Source: Nymphaea colorata | Lineage: Eukaryota > Streptophyta > Magnoliopsida > Nymphaeales > Nymphaeaceae | Assembly: GCF_008831285.2 (NCBI RefSeq) | Contig: NC_045150.1 | Location: 15,933,362 to 15,997,361, forward strand | Direction: 5' to 3' | Length of the DNA stretch: 64,000 bases | In this document: piece after piece, positions 24,094 through 35,620 of the stretch | How positions within the stretch are numbered: the first letter of the stretch is position 1 | Layout: each line of letters starts with the position of its first letter | Notes under the pieces: generated by a model | What the model was told of the DNA's origin: nothing | The model's database searches: none | What the model saw: only the letters and a program-made list of their open reading frames with translations | Made by a program: the position numbers and the translations under genes

Positions 24094-25489
24094 AGAGTAG
24101 ACTGCTGAGCTTGTCATTTGCCTATAAGCTCATTTTTTATTTCAAAACAAAACCTCATTTTTCTGGAGCACTCCAAAACCAATGAAAATTTTGGGATGCA
24201 AACACATTCTTCTCTTTTCCCAATTTTTCTAGTTTCCCCAATGATTTAGTCAGAGGCATTAGGAAATTGACACATAAAGATGATGCTCCACCTTGATGTG
24301 GAACTCAAGAAAGCACATAGCTGAAGGTCTATAGAAAAAAACCAAAAAGGTGAAAAAAAACTCACATAAAGATGAAGAAGGAGCTAGGCGTTTGCCTGGG
24401 CTTGTTAGGGTCCTTTCCTTTCCCTTTCTTAGCAGCTCTCTTCCCAGCTCCGTCACTCCCAGAGACCTTCCTCTTCGTTCCCATCCTGAAATCACAAGTT
24501 ACTCTGTCCGATCTCCCAAAAACCTCAAAAAAAATCTATAGGAAAACAAAATCTGATTTCTTTGTGGTGGGCAATGGTGCTACCTTGTGTCGACTTCCAG
24601 ACAAGGAAGAGATTTATGGATTTTTTTCGTTTTTTTGGCTTCCCTCCTTTATTGCCTTCTCCAATCATCTTGAGACTCTTCATTTCTTTGCGGTCTTCTT
24701 CGTTGATTTGATTCTCGTGTGAAATTTTTGGAATAATTTTTCTTATTTCTTTCATAAATTTCCAATTCTGTATTTCTTCACTCCTATCAATGGCTTTTGT
24801 GATTGCAATCAGATTTGGTGTTCTTTTCCCTTGTTGCAATCGATTTTTTACTCCGACCTGCTGGGTTTATGTTGATTGACTATTAAAATTGGATGAAACC
24901 AAAGCGGATTGAGCCGATGGATGAAAGCAACTATGCTCTTCCTCCTTTCTTTCCAATCCCAATGTATAAAAACAAATTTAAAATTAGCATACAAATTCAT
25001 GAGATCGCAATGCATAAAAGCTTGAACACACACTTCTTAAAAGCTTGAACACACACATACTTCTTAAAAATATGTTTAAAAATGTGACCTTTTTAAACAA
25101 CAAAAATTTGGTTGAACACACCTATGAGCTGATTGTTCACACCCCACTTATCAAGGTGTGGGCTGGTAAGTTTGCAAGTGAAGCAGGAAAAATCAAGTTT
25201 TTCTTGAAAATAGATTTTAAGAGAAAGGGAACCTCCCTTGCCACCATTAATAGGGGCAATCGATACAAGATCTGAATTTTCTCAAGCTTGTCAAGTTTTT
25301 TGTTTTTCTGCACCATGTGTGAGGATTGGAATTCAGATTTTTAAAGTTCATTTCAAGCAAAGACTTGGATTCGATTGAAAATATTTCTGTACTTCAAAAT
25401 TTTGAAGATTGGGAGTTCATCCTTGAAAAGTAATTTTTTAATTAATCATTGATTTTTAGCAATTGAGCCTTGAGTTGATCCCAAAAATT
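24094..25489. other. AT-rich spacer, nothing recognised
   Basis: Overlapping short frames at 24350-24840 show no family resemblance and lie in T/C- or A/G-biased sequence. Confidence 0.35.
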
Positions 25490-26770
25490 GCAATTTAGAA
25501 ATGGAAATTGAGGATCAGAATATTGGATTTTGAATCAAATTGGGGATTTGGTATATTTGAAGCTTTGTTCTTGAAACTAGGATCTTGGAATTGAAAATTG
25601 AAAGTTTGACCTACACTTTAGAATTTCAAAGACAGTTTGGAATTTTGGGGTTTGAAATGTGACTTGAAAATTCTTGGAAGCCTTGGATCTAGAATTCAGT
25701 TTAGAAGCCAAAATTGAATTTGGAAAAATTGGATTGAATAGTTCAAGTCTAGCTGAAATTTTTGAGAATCGGACCTTTGAGATTGAAATTTTGGGTTCAG
25801 AATGGTTGGAACTCGACCAATTCAGAATTTTTGAAAACATCTTTGGGTTTAAGATTTTGATATTTGGATCTAGTTTTGGTATTTTGAGAGATTTGATTTG
25901 ATTTGGTTGGTTTTGATCTTGAAATGAGATTAGAAAATTGGAAATTGAGAGAACAAGTCTAGTTTTAGGAGAATTTTCCTGATTGGAAAAATTGGAATTT
26001 TGATTTTGTTTTTTGAATTTTATTCAAGATTATGAAAATTTGTTTCAGTAGATTTTTGGATTTGAAAATCGGTCTGATTTTGAGAAATATCCAATGGAAT
26101 CATTTTGAAAGTTTGGGTTTTATGTCCATGCTGAAAATTTTGTGCTTCTGCGTCAAAATAAGCAAGGTGGTCAAGTTTTTGTCATAATATGACTTAATCA
26201 TGGTAGCAACTCAGACTTGATTCACCAAGATTTTAGTGAATATTAGGGGGTGCATTCATGAAGTGAGTCCATGTATGTATGAAATAAACTATATGATATT
26301 CATGCTTGACTTTTTTCTCTCCATGCATAATTAAATTTGATCTCACATACACATAGGTCCATCTTGGAGGTGGAAAATATAAGATGTTCCCCAATCCCAT
26401 CCTTGATGTGGAGGAGGTGTTTGGAGTGCTGTCTCTGAGCTTAGATTTTGAAATTTTAGTTTTTGAAATAGGATTTCAAAATTCATTTGATAGGCTGATT
26501 TCAGCTCATTTTTTACTAGATCGTAAGCAAAAGGAATTCATTTGTTTGAAAATTTGGATGAATTGAGCTTTGACAAATTTTCTCTTTGGGTAGAAATATC
26601 AATTTTGTGAACTCCTCTAGGATGAAACATTTTGAAAAATTGATTCTTGAATTTTGATTTTGGAAATAGCTTGATTATATTGATTTTGGAAAATGGCATG
26701 ATTTTGGGAGATGGTTGGATTTTTTGAAAAAGGTATTGCCGAATGGGTTTTTGTAGAAAATTGAATTTCT
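25490..26770. repeat. C-poor cryptically simple tract
   Basis: Nearly 1.3 kb of + strand built from words such as TTTGGAATTTTG, GAAATTGGAAATTG and GATTTTGAGA, with very little C. No tandem unit of fixed length is visible. It abuts the 3' break of the NLR pseudogene. Frames through it translate to repetitive F/E/I/L-rich peptides and are not genes. Confidence 0.6.
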
Positions 26771-26814
26771 TTTGTGGTTTTGGACTTGATCAAAGTCTTT
26801 GTTTTGGATCTACC

Positions 26815-28091
26815 ACATATTTCAGAGGATGATGATGTTGAGGCAGGCATCTTCCATTCCCAGATCTCACTCTTCTCATCGGTTTCCCAGTCGTCTTTCA
26901 TCATCATTTTTGTACCCATTAAGGATCCACCATCTGAACAACAAGTGGCAACCCACCACATTTTGCCACTACTTTCTCCCCAATACGTTACAAATGGTGA
27001 CACTCTACTTCATGTTCTTGTTTCTTTGCCACACGCAGAAACAAGCTCCAACTTTCATCGAAACACATTTGTGGCAATTTATGAATTTTAGCACCAATCG
27101 CTTGGGAGACTTCTACCTTTCTATTAGTGATCAAAATCTTGCTTTCCTTTGCACCTCCCAACAGGATGCCTGCTAAGTCTCCCCACCAACCATCCAATTC
27201 CCATACATCATCTAAGACCAATAAGAACTTGCTCTTTGACAGCTCATTCTGTAATCGTGTGCACAAATCACTCAAGGAAGTGGTACCCCTAAGTTCTCTG
27301 GCTGATCCCTTGCATACTTCCTTTAGTATCTTTTTCAGCAAACCCATGAGATTTGGCTTCTATGAAACACAAACCCACCAGCTGCGGTTCCCAAACTGTT
27401 CTTTGACTTCATTAAAAACCATTTTTGCAAGAGTTGTTTTCCCAATCCCACCTTGACCTACAACAGATACAATAGAAACACCATCTTTTCCAAGCGCACT
27501 ACTCTCTTTAAAGCCATCAAACAAGAGTTCTTTTACTTTCTCTTTATCATCTGCCCTACCCATGGGTGGTTGTGCAGTACCTATGAGATGGGTTGTCCCT
27601 CGAGAATTGTCATGTTCACCGCCAATAGGAACGTCACTCTTAACTTTTGGTGTTGTGTTGAGCAAATCCACCATTTGCTTATGTTGTTCCATTTCATTAA
27701 GCCTTTGGTTGATGTTTTTAATTTCATTCCCAAGTTGGTAACATGCAGATACATGTTCCTTAAAGCAAGAGAACAAAGTGGTCCAGGGCTTGCTTACCTT
27801 GTCCCTTTTGCAAAGTGCAGTTGTGGTTTGGTATCGTTCGATGATGTTTTGGGCATCATAGAAAACATCCTTCAGCTGTCCCTCCAGATCTCTGTTGTGC
27901 TCATTGCTTAAAAAGGGCTTGTGATCTGTGACTTTTAGGGCCTTTTGAAAGCATCTCACCTTCTCCTGGAGCTCCTCGAGATCGTCATCGGCATTCAAGA
28001 TCAGATCCACCTTTTCTTCCGACAAGCTGGCTACAGCCTCCAACAGAATAGAAATAGGTGTTTGCACAATGGTGTTGATTACTGTTGTCAT
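26815..28091 (-). pseudogene. CC-NBS-LRR (NLR) resistance gene, interrupted and truncated
   Basis: Intracellular immune receptors of this class sense pathogen effectors. The start is taken at the ATG 28089-28091 (MTTVINTIVQTP); the frame extends upstream, but without domain content. An N-terminal coiled-coil (Rx_N-like) domain of about 150 residues contains LKDVFYDAQNIIERY. Then come the NB-ARC P-loop VVGQGGIGKTTLA, RNBS-A WWVCVS, kinase-2 FLLVLDDVW, RNBS-B ILITNRK and KCGGLPL. Two stop codons interrupt the same frame: TAG at 27360-27362 right after WWVCVS, and TAA at 26988-26990 just before RIGEKVVAKCGG. A frameshift follows near 26940, and homology ends after SEIWEWKMP around 26815. No LRR region is present. 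The frame is otherwise well preserved, so the lesions are recent relative to the family. Confidence 0.9.
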
Positions 28092-28338
28092 CTCCTCCTC
28101 TGTTTTTTTTTTTCTTTTCTTGGTAGAAGAAGGAGCTAGCAAAGGAAGAGAACTAGAAATCCAAAAATGGAACGAGAGGAAGAGGAAGTAAGGCCAAACA
28201 AACTTAGGTCCACCACTGCTTAAATCTGAAAATGAAAGAGAAGGAAGACGAAGGAAGTGCTCTACAGGCTGGCAATGTCTGATTGGCGTTAAATAAATCT
28301 GGAAAAATTCGCAAACCACAAACTTCTACATCTCCTAC

Positions 28339-28505
28339 ATAGGGTTGCACATGAGCCGAGTCGAGCTCGAGCTCAGACCGACTCATGTTTAGTCAGCTTG
28401 AGCTCGACTCGAGCTCGACACGAGCTTCACAACCAGCTCAAGCTCGACTCGAGCGACTGCCTTTCAGCTTGAGCTCGACTTGAGCCGCTCTTTAAACTTG
28501 TTTCC
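28339..28505. repeat. GAGCTCGAG-family element
   Basis: Starts TAGGGTTGCACATGAGCCGA, followed by tightly packed GAGCTCGAGCTC, CAGCTTGAGCTCGACTCGAG and similar words. The right end is not clear because the GC-rich element at 28527 follows at once. Confidence 0.55.
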
Positions 28506-28526
28506 ATGCTGCTTTGACAAGTTCAC

Positions 28527-29268
28527 TAGGGGTGGGTATCGGGCCGGACCGGGCCGGCCCGACCCATTTAGACCCAGGCCGGGTACCGGGCCAGGTCCAC
28601 CATCCACATCTCAGTATCTCGTGTCTCATTCAAAAAAATCTCACACATATCACCTCAAGCCTGCGCTCAAGTGTACAATAATACCTTTTGCTCTCTCGCT
28701 TTTTATATATGTATGTATATCACAAAAGAGATTACTACATCCAAATAAACTGCCATGGTTTTTACAGTATCTAGTAACCAAACTTGATAGCATTCAACAA
28801 TAAAAGGCACAATAAGAAAGCTATGAATGAAAATCATAGCTGCAAACGTTAACATGAGGATTTCATAAACAAGTTCATCTTAACATCTAACAGGGAAGAA
28901 AGGGGAGAGAAAACGGCACAAACCAGGGCAGAAAGGACGAAGGAGAAGGAAATGGCACAAACCAGATGGAGACAGGACGAAGGAGAAGGAAACGGCACAT
29001 CCACACGGTCGTCTCGACGTCTTCGTCTCTCCAGTCCAGTCTCCTTGTCTCTGCGGCTCTGCCTCATGACATTCGGTCGATTAGGAAAATGCGAATAGGG
29101 GAAGGACTCTCTTGACCAAACGGGCCGTCGGGCCGGGCCGGGCTATAGAAGTCATAGCCGGGCCCAACCCGTTAAGAACTCGGGCCGGGCCGGGCTCATT
29201 CAAGTTGAGCCCGATAACAGAATTTCTTGACCCGGACCCGGCCCGGCCCGGCCCGATGCCCAGGCCTA
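28527..29268. mobile_element. GGGCCGG-family hAT-like element with perfect 8-bp target duplication
   Basis: AAGTTCAC occurs exactly at 28519-28526 and 29269-29276. Ends are TAGGGGTGGGTATCGGGCCGG and, in reverse complement, TAGGCCTGGGCATCGGGCCGG (quoted in part). Arrays of GGGCCGGGCC words occupy both ends, and an ordinary AT/GA-balanced interior of about 500 bp lies between. A minus-strand frame at 28849-29067 in the interior has no recognised identity. Non-autonomous, with no transposase. Confidence 0.85.
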
Positions 29269-30239
29269 AAGTTCACCCTCAAGGTGTCTTCCTTTTTCAC
29301 TGTGATGATGTGGGGAGGAGGAAAGGTGGTGTGTTGAGAATAGAGAGAAAAAGGAGGAAAAATTAACGTGAGAGTGCAAGAAGCAAAATCCAACAATAAC
29401 CCAAAAAAAAAAAATCGTTCTTCCACCAGAAAAATAAACATTATAGGCTAAGTGCACTCATGCAGCGGTATATAAGCTAATAGAATATGAATGGTATTAT
29501 ATTGAAGACAAAGTCAATTCTTTTCTTTTATTTTTGTTGTACCTTTGCCCACTTGGTTGTGGTTCAGCCTACCACCTTTAGATGCCTCGTATTTTCTTTT
29601 CCTCTTAAAATCGCAATCAAGTTATCAAGAAAAAATTGATAGTGGCCCCTTCTTTTTTTCTCAGACAGTCATTAATTTTTTTAAGAAATTATTTGTTTAA
29701 AATTATTAAGGTTTTCTCAACATTAATTATTTTTCTCGCTTTAAAACATTAAAAAAATAAAATGCCAATAATTTAAAAAATATGTCATAGTGTTATCGGA
29801 GAAATTATGGCTGTGGTGAGAATATAATGTCCGTGATGGGTATTATATAAAATGTAAATCAAATTGTTGAAAGATCGGTGAGTCCTTCTGGTCTCTTATT
29901 CGTCAAATATGTAGTTTATATCTAGAATATTTCTTGTTCGTCTAATAAATTTAAATTTGATTCCACAAAGTCAAGTAGCTAAATTGTATTTGATGTCCGT
30001 TTGTAATAATCTTATACAAAATTGACCATTTGCAATTCATTATGTCCCCACATATAGAGAAAGCCCTAAGCGGTGTAGCGTAGTTGGTCGGATTGACAGG
30101 CCAACAAAAGTTCACAGTATGGGTGCCATTTTTGAGGACTGCAAAAGATGGATGCATGACACTTTAGTTGACATATGTACTGCTCTCCACTGAGGATCGG
30201 GTTAGAGGAAAAAAAAGAAGGGACTTCAGCCTTTTCAAG

Positions 30240-30590
30240 GTATTCATATAAACTAAAGCAAAAAGCACAGTTGTGAAATGAATTTAATCCAAACATCCAT
30301 TAGTTAAGAAAACACGGTGACAGGAGCATCATTTTCATTATGATAAACCAAGTGTATTTGTATAAACTAAAGCAAAAGAAAAAGTCAGTTGTAATATGAA
30401 TTTAATCCATAATATCCACCAGTAAAAGAGACAAAATGACGAGAACATCATTTTTTTTTACAATAGACAAAGGGTATCATAACTAAAGCAAAAAAAGACA
30501 ATTATGAAATGAATTTAATCCAAAGCATCCAGCAGTCAAAAAGACAGTGATAAGAGAATAATTTTATTTACATAGACCAAACATTACTAA
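30240..30590. repeat. Three diverged tandem units of about 117 bp
   Basis: AACTAAAGCAAAA recurs at about 30251, 30367 and 30482, each followed by GAATTTAATCCA and a GACAGTGA/ACATCATTTT block. The inverted copy of this region at about 36770-36830 keeps only part of one unit. Confidence 0.75.
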
Positions 30591-31394
30591 TTACATATTT
30601 TCAGGTTTATTCCCCTTTTAAGAATTATTCTCATTTTCTAGGGAAACTTTCCAAGATACATATATATATTTAACTCATCCAGTGACATATGGATATGCTC
30701 GTGTGCTGAAATCTCTAAAATTTTAAAAAAAATATTGAAATCTGATTTGTGGATCAGATATTCTATAGGTATAATTAAAAAGCAAGCCGCTAACTAGGAA
30801 CCTTCTATGGCACACCACAAAATATGTACACAAAGGTAACATTTTAACCGAACTTTCTAGTGTGTTCTGAAAGGTCATACATTTTTCAGGGTGAGCCAAA
30901 TAGTTCAACTTGGATCAGGGTAGCGCCAAACTGAACCGAAATAAAAAAATATACATTGCCCAATTAACAATTTTTTATTTTTCTAATGTAATTTTTTTTT
31001 TAAGCTAGTTAGGGTGGGGCCATGGCCTAGGCGGGGCCCCCTCCGTCTGCCCCAGTCTAGACGACAACTGAAGGCTTGAGCTCAGCAAAAGGGAGAAGGA
31101 TTCTTTAACTTCATGGAACAAGGCAAGAACGCCTTGGATCATTCTGCGCACTTGCTTTAGAATTGTATTTAATTCGGTAAACCCACTTATTCCCCATGGG
31201 TTTTACATTTTTTAGAGTATGCACCAAATCTCATGTTTCATTTGTTCTTGTGCCTTAAATTAAGCAGCCATGGCGTCACACCAACATTGATGCTTAACGG
31301 CTTGACTAAAGGAGGATGGTTCCAAATCTTTAGAGATGACCACAAGAAGTGCTTTATGAGGTGTAGAGATATAAAGGAAATTATGACTATGTGC

Positions 31395-31452
31395 ATACAT
31401 GTGACAGAGAGAAAGAGACAGAGAGAGAGAGATAGATAAAGGGAGAGAGAGT
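31395..31452. repeat. GA-rich microsatellite
   Basis: GAGAGAAAGAGACAGAGAGAG type tract just 3' of the terpene synthase gene. Confidence 0.85.
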
Positions 31453-31576
31453 ACTGAATTTAATTTATTAATGCACCCATTTTATTACATGATGATAAAT
31501 AGCATCAAAAGTAGGATTCGGTTAATGGGCACCAAGATGGTTGATAGAGTGGGAAACAATGACACTGGTGATTTGC

Positions 31577-33971
31577 TTAGGTAGTCTGGATGGGCTCGGC
31601 AATGAGGGAGTAGATACGGTCCATGGACTCATGCTCCAAGACACCGATGCCATCTTGATAGTCGTACATGCACTGGGAGACCCTCGCAATGTTGAGAGCC
31701 ACGTTCATGAAGGAACGAGAGAAGGTGTTCTGTTGCTGCTGCTGCCGAGCAGAGAGAAGCTCCCTGTTCAGCCTCCTCCATGCATCCCTTGGCATGTTCC
31801 TTATGTGCTGCCGTGCTTGCTCCTCCGCTAACCTTGCCTCATTCATATAAATCTGGACAGATCTAGGCAGGTTCCCTCTCCCGAGTACAACCTTTGATCA
31901 AGTGTTCAACATATAAAGAGAAGATCATCAGCCAATCAAATCAGAAAAACAGAACAAAAACATTGTCAACTCGGAAGCTAATACTAGTTAACCAGCAGAA
32001 AATACACTAAACTCACCCTAGATCTCTGGAGGTCAGCCGAGAGACGAACTATCATCGATGACAAGTTGATGATGTTGGACTCACACAACAGCTGCTGGAT
32101 TGCTTGTTCCTCAATGTTTTGGGAGAGGAAGAAGTAGGCAGGGAGAAGAATAGGGCCGGTCATGGCTGCCCAGATGTTGCTCAGATATTCCTCAAGCCTT
32201 GGTGTCTGTCAGGCACGGTGCCACCTTGCTTCAACCAAGTAAGCTCTGCATACACCCATCCACCGCTCTCCTCATGTGTGAAGTGATATCACGGCCATGC
32301 CTCCTAAGAACAGTGTAGCTAATCTGGTTGGTTGTGTTGTAGACAGCCGCATAGAAGACCCTCAGTGACTGTGGCAGCTGCTCTGCCGCCTGAAGATCCC
32401 ACCTGCGTATATACAATATACAGCACCCTCATTGGCTCCTAACGATGTGAAGCATAAACTAGAGACAGAGTTGCTCCCTTTAATTTACCAACCATAATCA
32501 TCCTTTACCTCTCAACAACTTGCACAAAGCGTTCGAGCTCCTCAACAGACTGATGCTCGCCAAAGATTTCCTCAACGGTGGCCATCAAGTAGGAGACCCT
32601 GGCGAGTTGCATCCTGTACTGTGAGAACTGTGGCTCATGCATCTTCCCCACCGCCATGAAGTAGCTCTCCACCAGCCTATCTCTGGCGAAGCAAATGTGA
32701 TCGCCCAAGCCCAAGTCCCTCCACCACCTGCAAACACCCAAAACAAAGGACTCATGGTTGATTATTAGTGGACCCAATGATGCAAACCAGCAGCAATGTA
32801 ACATACATGATATTCATTACTGATATACATATATACATAGAATGACATTAGTTGCTGCATTATTATCAACTATTAACCAAGTTATTTAGGCAAAAGTGCA
32901 AGAATGAATTGTTGCCCGGATAACTCCCTGAGCGCTCTTTGGTGGATTGTCCGCACATGCACACCCGGATTGTCTACACCATGTTGGCTTCTACGGTCCG
33001 TCCTCTCGAATGTCTCAATATAGTCTCGGGCCTCGACCCTGCGAAGCCTTCTGTGGAGCGGAACCTTAGAGCACGCTGTACCTGTCGAGACATCCTCTGG
33101 TCCATGCGGCTTATCCTTGCTCTAAGATGATGTGAAGAGAAGGCCATAGCTTCTTCCAACACAGTTTCTCCTTCACAGGCTAGTTGTGTTGCTTCGTAGA
33201 GGCTCAGCAACCCTCTCACGTCCTCACGAAGATTCTCAGAGAAACGGCCAGACTGTTCCCTAAATCTACTAAACAACTCTACCAAATGTAAAAAGAAACT
33301 TTAATGGTTAGTGTGAATTAACACAATTGTAATAGACAGTCTAGATTAAAATCTAATTATTGAGTCAATATTTTGGAATTAACTCATGTTTATATATTAT
33401 ATATGTATACCTGCAGAAACATTATATCCATGTTGCCTCGGAATTCTGAAGCGAAGTGAAGAAGAGTAGAGGTCCTCAAATCCTCTAGTGCTCGTGCATA
33501 TGGCATCTAGTGATCGCTTGACCTCACTCTCAAAGTGATAGGCTACACCTAAATGTTCGAGTGAATCGATGAGCTCCAACTGAGCCACTTGCTCAGTTGT
33601 AGATGTTATAAGTTGTCGGACTTCTGTTCTCAATTCTTCAACTCTGGTCCTTTGTGTTTCGATCTGCTTTCATTTTCATGTCTTTGAATTAGGATCACAT
33701 CATAATACCAAAATAAACAAAATAATAGTCAGATCAGAGGTATGGAAAATTACTGATGTTGCCTGGTAATGGACTGGATGAAGTCATAGTTCCATGTACT
33801 TGGCTGGTATCTGGAAGGCCTCCTTTGAGCAGTAGACCTACCGCAGCCCTCAGCCCTTGGCTCACATCTCACAAGGGTGGTGCTCCATGGCTTGAACCCA
33901 GCCTTGCTATTAGGAGCAAGCTTGGGGGAAGTAATGAAAGGAGTGGAAAGGGAGGGAAGATGTGCAGCCAT
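31577..33971 (-). pseudogene. Terpene synthase (TPS-b type), plastid leader, active site lost
   Basis: The family ionises prenyl diphosphates in plastids with Mg2+ held by DDxxD and NSE/DTE motifs. Exons read on the minus strand: 1, 33971-33753 (about 49-residue transit-like leader, then an intact RRx8W motif, RRPSRYQPSTW); 2, 33663-33411; 3, 33278-32916; 4, 32727-32509; 5+6 fused, 32402-32017; 7, 31891-31577. Homology is collinear over about 600 residues (DLYSSSLRFRIPRQHGY, GLLSLYEATQL, WWRDLGL..FARDRLVESYF, YNTTNQI, EEYLSNIW). The DDxxD site reads EEIFG (after YLMAT-V). The NSE site aligns gap-free to ADLQRSRVV, losing the first Asp/Asn, the Ser/Thr and the Glu. Lesions: a base missing at the exon 1 donor, a frameshift near 33065, an extra G near 32264, TGA at 32209-32211, and a GC instead of GT donor after exon 3. 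Exon 4 keeps the canonical 219 bp. I start at 33971 because the TATA box sits about 80 bp upstream; an in-frame ATG lies at 34013. Confidence 0.92.
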
Positions 33972-34041
33972 TAGAACAGTGTGTATTTGTTGTTGAATGT
34001 TTAATGCTTTCACTGCCTCTCGGATGACTTAGCTCAGGATT

Positions 34042-35010
34042 GGTTTGCTAGTTTATATAGAGCTGCATCCGTGTGTGCATTGCGTGTCTATAATGGTTAG
34101 AGAATTTTAATTAGGTTCAATCTCTTGAAATATGGTGTTTGTGTAAGCTATAAATGTTTAATGCTTTCTTCTTTGTATATAAATAGAAAGTGTTAAACTA
34201 TGACACTTGCCCAAGCCATAATTATTTGGTGCTTTTATTTTATAGAAAGAATGCATTCTTTCTTCAAGTTTTTGATATGCATTATAATCTGACACTTATT
34301 AGCTAAAGTTCTCCACTTAAAACTATTTTTATTAAAGACCATGTTTATTTTTTACAAGTATTTGAGTAATTGCGCCCCTTCACCTTTAAGTGGTGCAACT
34401 TGCCGTTTCAACAATATTATGAACATGGTTTGCTAGCTTATAAAGAGCAGCATCCAAGTGCATATTGCGTGTCTATAATGGTTAAAGAATTTTAATAAAG
34501 TTCAATCTCCTAAAAATATGGTATTTGCGTAAGCTATAAATGTTTGATGCTTTTTTCTTTGTATATAAATCGAATGCATTAAACTATGACACTTGCCTAA
34601 GCCATAGTTATTTGGTACTTTTATTTTATTTGCATATAGATAGAATGCATTCTTGCTTCATGTTTTTGATATGCATTATAATCCGACACTTATTAGCTAA
34701 TGTTCGCAACTTAAAACAATTTTTATCAAAGACCATGTTTATTTTTTACACGTATTTGACTAATTGCACCCCTTCACTTTAAGTGGTGCAACTTGCCGTT
34801 TCAACAAATGCATTCTTTCTTCACATTTTTTATATGCATTATAATCCGACACTTATTAGCTAATGTTCGCCACTTAAAACCATTTTTATCAAAGACCATG
34901 TTTATTGTTTACACGTATTTGAGTAATTGCACCCCTTCACCTTTAAGTGGTGCAACTTGTGGTTTCAACAAAATTATGAACATGGTTTGCTAGCTTATAG
35001 GGACCCGCAA
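34042..35010. repeat. 385-bp tandem repeats in the terpene synthase promoter
   Basis: GGTTTGCTAG..GCATCC..TTGCGTGTCTATAATGG starts units at 34042 and 34427 (385-bp period). A third, 5'-shortened unit occupies about 34796-34985, and the GGTTTGCTAGCTTATA start recurs at about 34983. Shared blocks include TATAAATGTTTAATGC, CCGACACTTATTAGCTAA and CACCTTTAAGTGGTGCAACTT, the last an imperfect palindrome. Confidence 0.85.
34052..34059 (-). promoter_or_regulatory. TATA box of the terpene synthase gene
   Basis: CTATATAAAC on the minus strand, about 80 bp upstream of the ATG at 33971 and only about 40 bp from the alternative ATG at 34013, which favours the downstream start. The tandem copy at 34427 carries a weaker version, TTTATAAG. 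Confidence 0.5.
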
Positions 35011-35252
35011 TCGAGTGCACATTGTTTCAATGAAAATTTTAATGGGTTGGTGTTGGCAGCTGGCCCCACCAGCCGGCCCACACAGCCAGCATGTGTTTTG
35101 GCCATTGTTCCGAGAGAAGCATGTAAGGGAAAAAAGGAAAAAGAAAAGAACGATGAAAACATGTGGCAGACCCAACTATGTCACTACATGTCATAGAAGC
35201 TGCCAAAGGAAAAAGAAAGGAAGGAAGGACAAAGCTACCCCTTCAACCCCAA

Positions 35253-35620
35253 TTAGGGATGTCAATGGATCATAGTCAAATTGGATTTATCTTCAGCCAT
35301 ATCTAAATCCAAATCTGGAATCATATTTCACAAACTGAATTTGATTTCAATATAATTTTCATATTCATATCTAAATATGAATTTTGAACTGAATTTGACC
35401 TATTTTCAAAATGTAAGAACATTAGATATAGGGTATTTGCTTAATAACAAATCTCATTCAAATCCACATCCAAATCCAACCGGATGTTTATGTATATCCG
35501 AAAATCTGATTGGAAGCCAATTATTACTGCTGAATTCAATCCTATTTCTTTTTCATATCCGATTTCTTCGAAACAGATCAATTAGATTTTCTATCCAAAG
35601 CAGATATATAGGCATCCCTA
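35253..35620. mobile_element. GGATATCCG-family hAT-like element
   Basis: Left end TTAGGGATGTCAATGGATC and right end TATAGGCATCCCTA (reverse complement TAGGGATGCC) match the termini of the copy at 20250. The interior is AATCCAAAT/TATCCGAAA words. A target duplication is not convincing (4 of 8). Confidence 0.55.

Larger units (their letters stand above)
28210..30860. repeat. Left arm of inverted segmental duplication
   Basis: Blocks 28210-28330, 29640-30030 and 30520-30860 are found in reverse complement at 37797-37920, 36835-37256 and 36490-36830, in collinear order. In the best block (28215-28330) I see long matches such as AGAGAAGGAAGA and TTAAATAAATC..GGAAAAATTC. The arm begins about 120 bp upstream of the NLR start codon. 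Insertions specific to this arm are the elements at 28339-29268 and about 490 bp at 30030-30520. Confidence 0.8.

Noticed and set aside
24372-24839. Overlapping frames of 116 and 104 codons
   Set aside because: Biased T/C sequence, no motif, no splice context and no family resemblance.
27453-27911. Plus-strand 152-codon frame
   Set aside because: Shadow of the NLR coding region on the minus strand, with no family resemblance of its own.
31000-31070. GC-rich GGGGCC palindromic patch as a separate element
   Set aside because: Resembles only one end of the GGGGCGGAGCCA family, with no partner end or target duplication.
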